From assembly GCA_001029295.1 (NCBI GenBank), contig LDXJ01000058.1, positions 62,001 to 126,000 on the forward strand: 64,000 bases of DNA. The letters run 5' to 3'. The position numbers and the translations under genes are program-made. Of this stretch, positions 48,678 to 57,596 are shown one piece after another; position 1 is the stretch's first letter, and the number at the start of each line of letters is the position of its first letter. The notes beneath the pieces are model-generated. The model worked only from the letters and a program-made list of their open reading frames with translations, did no database searches and was not told the DNA's origin. Source of the stretch: Peptococcaceae bacterium CEB3. GTDB taxonomy: Bacteria; Bacillota; Desulfitobacteriia; Desulfitobacteriales; Desulfitobacteriaceae.

Positions 48678-50351
48678 TTAGTCCGCCTTCCCATAGGGAA
48701 CAAAGACCATGGACCACACCTCAAACGAAGGTACAGTCAGATAAATTCCCCGGCCCCTGACATGAGGCTTCCAGGTCCACTCCGCTTTCCTCCAAATCGC
48801 TTCTTCCGCCCGTTGCACCCAGACATCTTCTACCGGATGATTCCACTCTATGGTCACAGCTAACGGCGGCGTCGCCTGGAATGGCTCGTCGTGAATAGAA
48901 TTCCACTCCTCATGCTCAACCCAGAGCAGGTTCACCAGGTGAACAACGAATCCCTGCCGGGTTGTGGTCACGTGAACCCACACTTTTCCCATTTCCGGCT
49001 CGACCGAGACAGCGGCCCCGTCGATGAGAACCTGATCATTGATTCCCCCGACAAAACTCCAGCTCACATCAACAACATCAGCCGCAGAAAGTAAATCCGC
49101 ATCCGCCGTTATCATATCATACATGGCTCGAAGCGGCTCGGCCAATTCAGAAATCATGGGCACGTAATCCGGATAGTAGGCTTCTGTCAGTATTCCACCC
49201 GCTTCGCCCAGCACCAGATGATAGCCCCCGCTCGCAGCGATGACAGCAGTGACGAGCAGTGCGCTTCTCGCAGCCGCAAAAGGATCTGCGTCCTTTTTTT
49301 CCCGGAAGGGCTTAAGATAGGCGGCCAGGATCACCTGTTTGCGACTCGCGACAGACGCCCGGATTCGCGTCACCAGTTCCAGCAGGTGGCGATAGCGCAC
49401 CATCGGCGGCCAAACCTCCACATAGATGGCATCCTGAGCGGATGTATTCACGGAATGGACCGGATAACCGGATACCGCGTTGAAAATCAGTCCGACACCG
49501 TCACCCAGCCGCTCCCGGCAGGCATTAATAAAAGACGAATAGGCGTTATCCAGCCACAGAGCAGAACCATCCAACCTCCGCGCAGATTTCGGGTAACCAT
49601 ACTGATCCAGATGCAGACCATCAAAGCCGAACTCGATCACCCGGGCAAATTCCTCCAAGATGTGGCTGCGCCAGCCGGAACCCTCAGAGATGTCCATCAA
49701 ATAAAAAATGTCTATCAGAGAGTATTGTACCCCTTGGTTGTCGTAGAGTCCCTCTTCCGGATGGGTCACCGCATAGTCCGACAAGGACGCATAGACGGCC
49801 GCATACCCCATGGGAGCAGAACCGATCTCTTTCATCGCTTGGATGCGTGACAAGATCCCTGTTGCAGTCAATCTGCGGCCCATTGGGTCGATAAACTCAG
49901 GAGACTTCGGCACCAATGCGTCGTGGCGTTCCATCCAGTCATAGAATTGTACGACATTGAGGTGAAATTTACGGAAGAAAGTCTGAATTTCATCGTAAGT
50001 GTTTTGTGGCTGAAAATCGCACAAAAAGCCATAGCGCGGTGCTTCCCGCCAGTGTTCCTTGACGTCGAAGGCCGTCCTCAAGGTGATGACGCCGGAGTCG
50101 ACCTCCAAGTTCGCGACCACTCTATAACCGCCCTCGGCAAAAATACCCAAGTCGAAGCCTCCGACGCTATCCAGAATCTGTCTCAAGCGGGCTGTGCTCG
50201 TTCTTAGCAAGCGATGATGGTGAAATACGCGGATTTCGACGGGGACCTCACCCTTGCCGTCATCCGAGGCCACTATCAGGATTTGGACCCGCTCGCCCGG
50301 TCTAAACTGAGACTTTGTCGGGTACAGATCAAAACTAATTCCTGCCGTCAA
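48678..50351 (-). CDS. GH66-family enzyme (dextranase/cycloisomaltooligosaccharide glucanotransferase type)
   Basis: This 557-aa protein has an N-terminal Ig-like part and a barrel with NTYDEIQTFFRKFHLNVVQFYDWM, FGFDGLHLDQYGYPK (probable nucleophile Asp) and DAIYVEVWPPM (probable acid/base Glu), the GH66 pattern for alpha-1,6-glucans. No signal peptide is seen, so it should act inside the cell on imported oligosaccharides, unlike secreted dextranases. TTG at 50351 (AAGGGG upstream) and GTG at 50360 (overlapping the permease stop) are both possible starts; the first is used. Confidence 0.82.
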   Translation of the reverse strand: MTAGISFDLYPTKSQFRPGERVQILIVASDDGKGEVPVEIRVFHHHRLLRTSTARLRQILDSVGGFDLGIFAEGGYRVVANLEVDSGVITLRTAFDVKEHWREAPRYGFLCDFQPQNTYDEIQTFFRKFHLNVVQFYDWMERHDALVPKSPEFIDPMGRRLTATGILSRIQAMKEIGSAPMGYAAVYASLSDYAVTHPEEGLYDNQGVQYSLIDIFYLMDISEGSGWRSHILEEFARVIEFGFDGLHLDQYGYPKSARRLDGSALWLDNAYSSFINACRERLGDGVGLIFNAVSGYPVHSVNTSAQDAIYVEVWPPMVRYRHLLELVTRIRASVASRKQVILAAYLKPFREKKDADPFAAARSALLVTAVIAASGGYHLVLGEAGGILTEAYYPDYVPMISELAEPLRAMYDMITADADLLSAADVVDVSWSFVGGINDQVLIDGAAVSVEPEMGKVWVHVTTTRQGFVVHLVNLLWVEHEEWNSIHDEPFQATPPLAVTIEWNHPVEDVWVQRAEEAIWRKAEWTWKPHVRGRGIYLTVPSFEVWSMVFVPYGKAD

Positions 50352-50356
50352 TAGAA

Positions 50357-51184
50357 TCACCCCTTGACCGCGCCCGCCATCAGGCCTCTGATAATGTGCC
50401 GCTGAAAGACGATAAATACGACAATTATAGGGAGTACCTGAATGACAGAAGCCGCAAATATCATACCCCAGGCACTGGTATGCTGCCCTTGAAAGAGTTG
50501 CAGAGCGATTGGTAAAGTCCACTTATGCGGGTCGTTAATGAAGGTAAGGGCTAAAGTATAGTCATCCCAACCGCCCATGAAATTAAACAACACAGCCGTC
50601 ACCAGGGAAGGGAGGGCCATTGGCATCATAATGCGCCAAAACAACGTCCACTTTCCACCACCATCGATAATGACCGCATCTTCTATCTCCTTCGGTATGT
50701 CGTCGAAGAAACCTTTCATTAAAAAAGTCGTGAAAGGAATCATTCCGGCGGTATACACTAACAGCAGTCCATTTAAGCTATTTAGCAAATGGAGATGTTC
50801 CATCTCCTTGAACTGGGGCAAAATAAAAGTCATGCTGGGAACCATCATAGAGCCCAAGAATATTACATAAATAAGTTTGCGCCCGATAAAGCGAAAGCGG
50901 GAAATTGCAAAGGCCGCCGCACAGGCGATGAGGGTTCCCAGTACGGTCGAGACCACCGACACCCAAAGGCTATGCAGAAAATATAGTTGGAAATGATTAG
51001 ACTGCCAAGCTTGAACGTAATTACTCCAAGTGAGGTGGACCGGCAGCAATTGCGGCGGATATTTCAAAGCAGACTCATTGGGCGTAAATGATAGGACCAG
51101 CATGTAGTAAAACGGGAAAACCATGACCAGAGCCAAGAGTCCGAAGATAAGAAAACGTGCTTTCCTGCTTTTTGAACTGTGCAT
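50357..51184 (-). CDS. Sugar ABC transporter permease (MalG type)
   Basis: This 275-aa permease has six helices and the coupling loop EIEDAVIIDGGGKWTLFWRIMMPMALPSL, typical of the MalG/CUT1 group. It pairs with the permease encoded just upstream and uses the binding protein of the same operon. No ATPase gene is in the cluster, so a shared MsmX-like ATPase elsewhere is likely. ATG at 51184 has GGAGG seven bases upstream, two bases after the previous stop. Confidence 0.93.
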   Translation of the reverse strand: MHSSKSRKARFLIFGLLALVMVFPFYYMLVLSFTPNESALKYPPQLLPVHLTWSNYVQAWQSNHFQLYFLHSLWVSVVSTVLGTLIACAAAFAISRFRFIGRKLIYVIFLGSMMVPSMTFILPQFKEMEHLHLLNSLNGLLLVYTAGMIPFTTFLMKGFFDDIPKEIEDAVIIDGGGKWTLFWRIMMPMALPSLVTAVLFNFMGGWDDYTLALTFINDPHKWTLPIALQLFQGQHTSAWGMIFAASVIQVLPIIVVFIVFQRHIIRGLMAGAVKG

Positions 51185-51186
51185 GT

Positions 51187-52083
51187 TCAAACCTCCTGCA
51201 CGCTGCGCGGCCTAAATACCCAGAACTGAATAACGGTAAAGACGATAATAATCGCCGTAATGATCCAGGAGAAAGCTGCGGCGTAGCCAAACTCTAAGTT
51301 GCTGAACGCCTGTTGATACATCCAGACCAACGGCACCTGAGTCTCATTAGCGGGCTGACCCCCGGTCAGAATAAACACAGAGATAAACACTTGAAAAGCA
51401 CCCATGACCAGCATCACAGTGACGAAGAAAAACGTCCCCCGAATCATGGGCAGAGTGACAGACCAGAACTGCTTCCATTTCCCTGCCCCATCAATGGCCG
51501 CAGACTCATACAGTTCATCCGGAACGCCTTGCAGTCCGGCCAGAAAGATCATCATCGCCCAGCCAATGCCCTTCCATCCCCCCAGAATTGCGGCTACTGT
51601 GAGCGCACTATAACGGTTTGCTAACCAGGGTATGGCATTCTGACTCATGTGGAGGGACATCAATATCCAGTTAATGATGCCGTAGTCTGTGTTAAAGAGA
51701 TACTCAAACAACAAAGTGACGACGACCCAGGATGTAATGACCGGAATATAGTACATAAGGCGCAAGGCCCCCCGCCCGCGCATAGGGCGATCCAAACCTA
51801 TAGCCACGAGTAAACCCAGAATAATCTGGATCGGTACAGAGACAATCAGGTAAAACAATGCGTTCACAAGAGAAGTACCCACCACCGGGTCGTGCAGTAC
51901 CTGACTGTAGTTGTGGAAACCAACGAACTGGGGAGAACCCACTATCGGCCAGTTCGTAAAGCTCATGACAAACGAATAGATTATCGGATAAGCCGAGAAA
52001 ACCAGGAAGAAGCCCACGGCAGGTAATAAAAAAAGATAGATGCCCAGATGGTGCCGCAGACCTTGGCGAAATTTACCGACCAT
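51187..52083 (-). CDS. Sugar ABC transporter permease (MalF type)
   Basis: This 298-aa permease has six helices and the coupling loop DELYESAAIDGAGKWKQFWSVTLPM of CUT1 sugar permeases. It forms a dimer with the MalG-type partner to import oligosaccharides. Two in-frame ATG codons (52089 and 52083) lie near GGGGGGAG; 52083 has the better spacing. It follows the ROK regulator gene by about 30 bases. Confidence 0.93.
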   Translation of the reverse strand: MVGKFRQGLRHHLGIYLFLLPAVGFFLVFSAYPIIYSFVMSFTNWPIVGSPQFVGFHNYSQVLHDPVVGTSLVNALFYLIVSVPIQIILGLLVAIGLDRPMRGRGALRLMYYIPVITSWVVVTLLFEYLFNTDYGIINWILMSLHMSQNAIPWLANRYSALTVAAILGGWKGIGWAMMIFLAGLQGVPDELYESAAIDGAGKWKQFWSVTLPMIRGTFFFVTVMLVMGAFQVFISVFILTGGQPANETQVPLVWMYQQAFSNLEFGYAAAFSWIITAIIIVFTVIQFWVFRPRSVQEV

Positions 52084-52114
52084 AACCATTCTCCCCCCTA
52101 TGGGCGTCCCGCCA

Positions 52115-53326
52115 TCAATTTGACCAAGGCACTTTGAAAAACTCCTCGATGATCAGTGCCGCCGCTCCTTGCAACCAGGCATCTTCAGCACCGTCATCCA
52201 CGACGATTTCAACATGGTCGGCTAAGTGGGGAAAAGCATATTTTGCGGCCACATCTCGCACGGTGTCCACAAAATACTTGGACGCAGCCGCCCCTTCCCC
52301 GCCAATAACTATTTTTTCCGGGTCAAACAGATTAATTAGATTAGCCACACCACAGCCGAGATTTCTCCCCAGTTCCTCGTAAATGCTCCTGGCTGCTTCA
52401 TCCCCGCTTTCCGCCGCCAAAAACAAGGTTGTCGGTGAGAGTCTCCCCTCCAAATCCATGGCCTTTAGCCTGGATGATTTGCCCGACCCAATGACTTCCT
52501 TGGCCCGGGCGAGCAGAAATTGATCAGAAGCAAGTACGTCCAAACACCCCTGCCGTCCGCAGGAACAGCGCGGCCCGTGTTGGTCAATACTCATGTGGCC
52601 GAACTCCCCGGCACCGCCATGACTCCCCCTGTACAGACATCTGTCCAAGATGATACCGGCGCCCACGCCCGGACCGGTCGTGATGCAAATCAGGTTCTTT
52701 ACCGCTGCATTTACTGCCTGCAGAAGGGTACCGTAGGCAAAGGTATTGACGTCATTCTCCACTGCCACGTCCAGTTGGCTTAGTTGAGACAACAGCTCTT
52801 GGATGGGGACGTCTTCCCAGTCCAAAATCGGACTGTAAAGGCAGGCCCCTCTCTCGCTGTCGATGAGCCCCGAGACACTGACACCGACCCCCAGCACAAT
52901 TTGCTCGGCCAAGCGGTATTTCTTCCTCAACCTTTCCATCCCTGCGAACACTCTGCTAAGAAGTATCTTCGGCGATTCCTCAGGCCGGAAAGTCAACTGT
53001 TCTGTATCTACTTGGTGCATCCGTAGGTCAAAGAGAGAAATCCAAACTCTTTCCGGGCCGATTTTTACGCCGAACGCGTATCTTGCGGCTTCATTAATAT
53101 CCAACAGACTCGGACGCCGTCCGCCGCTTGAATCACCTTCACCAACCTCACGGATCAATTGGTCAGCCAACAACTCTGTTACAATGTTGGAGATTGTCGA
53201 AAGACCGAGCCCTGTTTCCTCAGCCAGCTCAGGCCGTGATACGGGTCCTCTGACGCGCACCCGTTGCAAGACATGCATGTTATTGATTTCCCGCATCAAT
53301 TTCCGATCCGCTTTCGCAATTCCCAT
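52115..53326 (-). CDS. ROK-family transcriptional regulator
   Basis: This 403-aa protein has an N-terminal winged helix-turn-helix (VSRPELAEETGLGLSTISNIV) and a C-terminal ROK sugar-kinase-like domain with GVGVSVSGLIDSERGA, ITTGPGVGAGIILD and the zinc motif CSCGRQGCLD. Such proteins repress sugar operons and are released by a sugar or sugar phosphate. It sits between the binding-protein gene and the permeases. An inverted repeat (53404-53419) just upstream may be its own operator. ATG at 53326 and GTG at 53341 are both possible; neither has a strong ribosome site. Confidence 0.9.
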   Translation of the reverse strand: MGIAKADRKLMREINNMHVLQRVRVRGPVSRPELAEETGLGLSTISNIVTELLADQLIREVGEGDSSGGRRPSLLDINEAARYAFGVKIGPERVWISLFDLRMHQVDTEQLTFRPEESPKILLSRVFAGMERLRKKYRLAEQIVLGVGVSVSGLIDSERGACLYSPILDWEDVPIQELLSQLSQLDVAVENDVNTFAYGTLLQAVNAAVKNLICITTGPGVGAGIILDRCLYRGSHGGAGEFGHMSIDQHGPRCSCGRQGCLDVLASDQFLLARAKEVIGSGKSSRLKAMDLEGRLSPTTLFLAAESGDEAARSIYEELGRNLGCGVANLINLFDPEKIVIGGEGAAASKYFVDTVRDVAAKYAFPHLADHVEIVVDDGAEDAWLQGAAALIIEEFFKVPWSN

Positions 53327-53349
53327 CCGTAAGAACCTCACAACCTCAC

Positions 53350-53419
53350 ATTAGTTCCGTAAGAGGCCTTGATCGAAGCATGACTTCTCCGTCTGGCACC
53401 CTCACTAATTTACATTAGT
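53350..53419 (-). promoter_or_regulatory. Candidate ROK operator sites
   Basis: ACTAAT and ATTAGT form an inverted repeat around four bases at 53404-53419, and a half-copy (ATTAGTT) lies at 53350-53356. Both are between the binding-protein stop and the regulator start. Confidence 0.4.
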
Positions 53420-53436
53420 TCTCTAGTTCTCTGTAA

Positions 53437-53469
53437 GGGGGGCGGCGCCCACTTGAGAGTCCGCCCCCC
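53437..53469 (-). terminator. GC-rich hairpin after the binding-protein gene
   Basis: GGGGGGCGG pairs with CCGCCCCCC around a 15-base loop. It lies 21 bases past the stop of the binding-protein gene and may cause partial termination, keeping binding protein in excess of the permeases. Confidence 0.6.
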
Positions 53470-53489
53470 GCATCCAACGCCATCTGGGA

Positions 53490-54767
53490 CTAGCTCGCCA
53501 AGAGCGCGTTGGCTTCCTTTGTCGCATTGTCTAAAGCTTGCTGAACGCTTTCCTTGCCTTGCGCCGCCTTCGTTACCTCTGTTTCGATATCCTGCTCGAT
53601 TTTTGTAAACGCTGGAACCGACGGACGGGATTTGGCGGTAGCCAACTGTTTCCTAAAAATATTGAAGTAATCCAAGCCGGCTAAACGTTTTGACGAGGGA
53701 AGTTTCTTGAGAACGGACATCTGTCCTGCCGCCTGCATCTCAGTCTGGATTTTCGTGGACATCATATATTTCTCAAACTCCCAGGCCGCTTTCTCATGGG
53801 CGGAATCGGTATTAAATATACCTATGTCTTCGCCGCCAACGACCTGGACAGACCCGGCCGGCCCGGCAGGCCACAAAGACATGTTGTATTTTACCTGCGG
53901 ATAGGTCTTGGCCATGGACGGGACATCCCACGGGCCTTCGTCGATGAAGGCATATTCACCCTTGGCCAAGCCATCCATATCCCCGGTCGCCCCCGGAAGG
54001 ATGCCGGTGATGTAACCTGCCTTATAAAGGCCTACCAAAGTATTGATAGCGGCAAAAGTCTTAGGCCCATTCAAATAACCCGTCGCAGTCTTCTGATCCG
54101 GGCTGAGGACGGAACCGCCGAACGAGTCTATCCAGGGTATCAGCTGCCAGAGACTGTCACCTGGCAAAGTATAGCCATAAACCCGACTCTTGCCAGATCC
54201 ACTGGTTGCTTTCTTTATATCGGCGATAAACTGGTCCATGGTTGCAGGTGGATGATTAATTCCATGTGCCTTCAGCACGGCGGGATTCGAGAACAGTACT
54301 TTGGTGTTTGTGTCAAGCGGTAAGCCATAATACTTTCCCTCGTACACATTCGTCGACAGCGGGCCAGCGAATACTTTTTTGCTCAAGTCGTTCCACCCCG
54401 TCAGGTTCTGCTGGGGTACTAAAACTCCCAATTTCGCGAGTTGTGGCATCCAGATAATGTCCAGACGTGCGACATCGGGGAGGCTTTGGCCGGCTGCGGC
54501 CGTAAATAACTTCTCCTGCATATTGCTATAGGGAAGCGTAACGTTCTGCACCTTGATTCCCGGATGTAACTTTTCAAAGGCGGGAATAACGTCATTGACG
54601 ATGGTCTTCTCCTCATTGTCCGTCTCAGAATAGGCATTCCAAAAGGTGATTGTGACCGCGGAGGAACCTGTTTTACCTGCTGGATTTGGGGCGGTACCAC
54701 ATCCGACCACCGTTCCCCCAAGAAAAATCAAGGCACCGATGATAGCGAATAGGCGTTTTCCTTTCAC
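53490..54767 (-). CDS. Sugar ABC transporter substrate-binding lipoprotein
   Basis: This 425-aa protein has a lipoprotein signal (RLFAIIGALIFLGGTVVGC, lipobox VVGC) and the extracellular solute-binding family 1 fold (VTITFWNAYSETDNEEKTI at the start, EYAFIDEGPWDVPSM and VVGGEDIGIFNTD further on). It captures oligosaccharides for the two permeases. GTG at 54767 is chosen because GGAGGT lies six bases upstream; GTG at 54773 is too close to it. It is the first gene of the operon, behind a promoter that overlaps a 15-bp inverted repeat. Confidence 0.93.
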   Translation of the reverse strand: MKGKRLFAIIGALIFLGGTVVGCGTAPNPAGKTGSSAVTITFWNAYSETDNEEKTIVNDVIPAFEKLHPGIKVQNVTLPYSNMQEKLFTAAAGQSLPDVARLDIIWMPQLAKLGVLVPQQNLTGWNDLSKKVFAGPLSTNVYEGKYYGLPLDTNTKVLFSNPAVLKAHGINHPPATMDQFIADIKKATSGSGKSRVYGYTLPGDSLWQLIPWIDSFGGSVLSPDQKTATGYLNGPKTFAAINTLVGLYKAGYITGILPGATGDMDGLAKGEYAFIDEGPWDVPSMAKTYPQVKYNMSLWPAGPAGSVQVVGGEDIGIFNTDSAHEKAAWEFEKYMMSTKIQTEMQAAGQMSVLKKLPSSKRLAGLDYFNIFRKQLATAKSRPSVPAFTKIEQDIETEVTKAAQGKESVQQALDNATKEANALLAS

Positions 54768-54964
54768 ATTCACACCTCCAAAATTTCCTGTGCTCTCCCT
54801 GGCTTAAAGAGTTCTTTTTCCTTACCTACCGGCTTCACTCTAAGCGCGGTGCAACTTTACCCTGAGCCCGTTCGGTCCTCGCCACACCTCCTCGATTTCA
54901 GTTTTCCCACCTGCAGCCAAAACATCAGCAAGTGCATATCGACCTTCAGGCTCATGCCACCCCT

Positions 54965-55029
54965 TACTGTACTTACTTCATTCACTGAACGAAGTAAGTA
55001 CAGTATATCATCTTTTTCTGATTTGGCAA
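54965..55029 (-). promoter_or_regulatory. Glucan operon promoter overlapping a 15-bp inverted repeat
   Basis: TACTGTACTTACTTC (54965-54979) and its exact complement (54991-55005) flank 11 bases. On the minus strand TTGCCA (55029-55024), 16 bases and TATACT (55007-55002) form a promoter whose -10 overlaps the repeat, so a bound repressor would block it. The rest of the gap 54768-54964 shows nothing more. Confidence 0.65.
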
Positions 55030-55172
55030 TATCTTTTCATAAATTATTCTCCCAGGCAACCGAATTTTTTACACTCCCGGTCCAAAGTATTACACCCTAT
55101 TTACAAGAAACAAATCGTCTCTTAACCATCTTGATTTAAAATTCAAAGTAAATGAGCGGGTGGGGGTGTTTC

Positions 55173-55886
55173 ATGAAACAGGAAATATTGGGACAGACGA
55201 TCGGGCGCCTAACCAAAATGTTCCTCGCGCCGATCGGACCTTTGCAGTATCTTTTCGATACGCCCGGCCTCACGCATGTCCGTTGCCTGGAGCAAGCGTA
55301 TGACGTTTTGACCAGGGACGGAAAAGCGGACGTGGCAACCTTTTTCCGACCTTATCACGTCTCCTTGGGCAAGGGGCTGCTCTGGGCTGACCGAGGCTGG
55401 AAAAACGTACACCACTTCTACAGCAAACCCGGTAAAGGATCCAGCATCCTCTGGCCCGGAGCCACGGCCGAATGCCAGTATTACTACAACAGGGCCTTGA
55501 CTTATATGGACAAAGACGTGTTCAAGGGAATGTTCTTTTTAGGCGCAGCCTTGCATTTGATTCAAGACATGTGTGTGCCCCATCACTCGGTCGGAATGAT
55601 TTTCAACGGACACCAGGAATTCGAAAAATGGGCCGCTCAGCACTGGTCTGAATTTCCTCTTTTAGAAAGCGGGTCTTACCTGACTTTCTCACATCCCAGT
55701 CAATGGGTGGAATACAACGCCAAGATCTCGCGCGCCTATTACTCTCTTGTCTCCTGGGAACAGGGGAACCCGGAGCCCTCGTATACCGCGGCCGCCCACA
55801 AGCTCATTCCGCTCACGATCGGCACGACCGCCGGGTTTTTGGACTTTGTCCGTAAAAAACTGACGGGAGTTAGACTCCGTCTCTAA
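55173..55886 (+). CDS. Zinc-dependent phospholipase C-like protein
   Basis: This 237-aa protein resembles bacterial zinc-dependent phospholipase C: GLTHVRCLEQAYDVL near the start, WPGATAECQYYYNRAL, and the metal-type stretch LHLIQDMCVPHHSVGM with conserved His and Asp, followed by HQEFEKWA. Unlike secreted members it shows no signal peptide from the chosen start, so its location is unclear. ATG at 55173 has GGGTGGGGGT upstream. It stands alone, divergent from the glucan operon. Activity on phospholipids is an inference from the family. Confidence 0.78.
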   Translation: MKQEILGQTIGRLTKMFLAPIGPLQYLFDTPGLTHVRCLEQAYDVLTRDGKADVATFFRPYHVSLGKGLLWADRGWKNVHHFYSKPGKGSSILWPGATAECQYYYNRALTYMDKDVFKGMFFLGAALHLIQDMCVPHHSVGMIFNGHQEFEKWAAQHWSEFPLLESGSYLTFSHPSQWVEYNAKISRAYYSLVSWEQGNPEPSYTAAAHKLIPLTIGTTAGFLDFVRKKLTGVRLRL

Positions 55887-56039
55887 AGAAAAGTTTCAGC
55901 CCTCAAGTGTTTAATTCTCATCCGGATTAAGAGAGGTCGTGTTCAGCCTTTTCCCAACCGTTTCAATCTTCAAGGATTAACTCTCGGCCCTGAGGAGACA
56001 GACCTCCATTTCTAAGGAGCGTACCTCAATCTCCACAAA

Positions 56040-56759
56040 TTAGGGGTTTCTTCCGCCCACCGGCGACGCGAAACGGTAGCCGATGCCGCGCACGGATTCC
56101 AGGACATTTTCCAGACGCTTTAATTTGCTCCGCAAAGTGCTGATGTGCACATCCACCGTACGGGTATCGCCATTGATGCTGTAACCCCAGATCTTTTCCA
56201 GCAAATACTCCCGGCTGAAGACCTGGTAAGGATGGGAAACCAGCATGAGGAGCAGTTGGAACTCTTTGACGGTGAGGTTCACCGGCTCGCCGCCCAAAGT
56301 GACAATGTAACTTTGGGGCCAAACCTCCAATTCTCCCCAGACGACCTTTGATCCCTCTTGGCCGGTATCTTTCCCCCGCCGATCCCCCCGCAGCCTAGCG
56401 CGAATTCGCGCCGAAAGTTCGCGCGTGCTGAAGGGCTTGCTGACATAGTCGTCCGCACCCAGTTCCAAACCAATCACTTTGTCAACCACTTCGCCTCTGG
56501 CACTCAAAATTATTATGGGAACCTCCGCCATGCTTTCGTCCGAACGCAGGATTTTACAGACCTCGAACCCGTCCAAATCCGGCAGCATCAAATCCAAAAG
56601 AATTAAATGGGGTTTCCTGGCCTTGGCCAGTTCCAGTCCCCTCCGTCCATCACCGGCAACCAGAATCTCAAAGCCCTCTTTTTCCAAATTGAACTTAACC
56701 AGTTCTTGAATCAAGACGTCGTCCTCAATAAGTAAGATGACTGACAGGGGCACTGCCAT
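56040..56759 (-). CDS. OmpR-family response regulator (orphan)
   Basis: This 239-aa regulator has a receiver domain (ILLIEDDVLIQ, acceptor Asp in LILLDLMLPDLDG, Lys in DDYVSKPFSTRE) and a winged-helix domain (EKIWGYSINGDTRTVDVHISTLRSKL). No sensor kinase gene is adjacent on either strand within this window, so its partner is unknown. ATG at 56759 has GAAGGAG about ten bases upstream. A long gene-free stretch of about 840 bases lies upstream. Confidence 0.9.
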   Translation of the reverse strand: MAVPLSVILLIEDDVLIQELVKFNLEKEGFEILVAGDGRRGLELAKARKPHLILLDLMLPDLDGFEVCKILRSDESMAEVPIIILSARGEVVDKVIGLELGADDYVSKPFSTRELSARIRARLRGDRRGKDTGQEGSKVVWGELEVWPQSYIVTLGGEPVNLTVKEFQLLLMLVSHPYQVFSREYLLEKIWGYSINGDTRTVDVHISTLRSKLKRLENVLESVRGIGYRFASPVGGRNP

Positions 56760-56989
56760 GCCGCATGAACTCCTTCTCTCCGCCAACTTGGGCTTAAATC
56801 TAAGTTCATGTTAGCAAGGGCGTGTTAAACGAACGTGTATCTGAGGTAAACTCTTTGTTAAATCGAGAACGAGTCTCAGGGACAGGCCTGAACGAACCGG
56901 AGAAAAGGGTTAAGCCTGCCGGGCTGCCAATCACATTTACGGTCTCAACTCTTGTCGAAAAATAGAGACATTAATGGTTTTTCGGGGTA

Positions 56990-57360
56990 ATGAGGGAGAA
57001 AGTGTTGGAAAGTTATGCGACCCCAGCTACAGGATTTTCATCTTTTGAGCTGAATATTAAAAAGAACGAAGGCCTTCGCCCATGGAGCCTGAGAGGAGGT
57101 GATGCAGAGCAGTCAGAGGTCCAACGATTGGACTACCAATTACCCCATGTTGGGACGTCCAGGGATTTACCAGATACCAAGCTGCCAACGATCCAGCGGA
57201 TGCGGTAGGATGCCGGCTGGTTCTATCAGGGAGGTGATGTAGCATCGCAAAAGGAACTTGCCCCCAGTCCGGCGGCAGAAACAGCAAACCTGGAACCAGT
57301 GAAAGTCAACTACCCCCACTTAACGCATTAATCGGCGTTTGAAGTGGGGGCTTGGGGAAA
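56990..57360 (+). mobile_element. Decayed IS200/IS605-like right end
   Basis: A hairpin at 57313-57350 (CCCCCACTT...AAGTGGGGG), preceded by AACTA and followed by CTTGGGG, looks like the right end of TnpB-carrying IS200/IS605 elements. An upstream frame with one stop (57206-57208) reads ...GGDVASQKELAPSPA...VNYPHLTH and could be a TnpB tail or its overlapping RNA. No intact transposase is present. Two more hairpins follow, at 57491-57510 (GCTCCCC..GGGGTAGC) and 57526-57542 (CCGACTT TAG AAGTCGG). The stretch 56787-56989 shows nothing else. Confidence 0.45.
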
Positions 57361-57596
57361 AGGCTCTGCGGTGAGTGTTTAAACATCTCTGATGGGTAGG
57401 AGAAATGATGCTCACACACAAACCCGGCATTAACATTGGCAATGTGGACCCACGAGTTTTGGCAGTTCTCGGCTTAATGCACTAAAAACTGCTCCCCATT
57501 TTGGGGTAGCAACCCGCATTCATCTCCGACTTTAGAAGTCGGATCCTTCTGCGGAGTGCTGGTAAAGAGTGAAGAGTGAAAGGAGAAACTGGAAGG

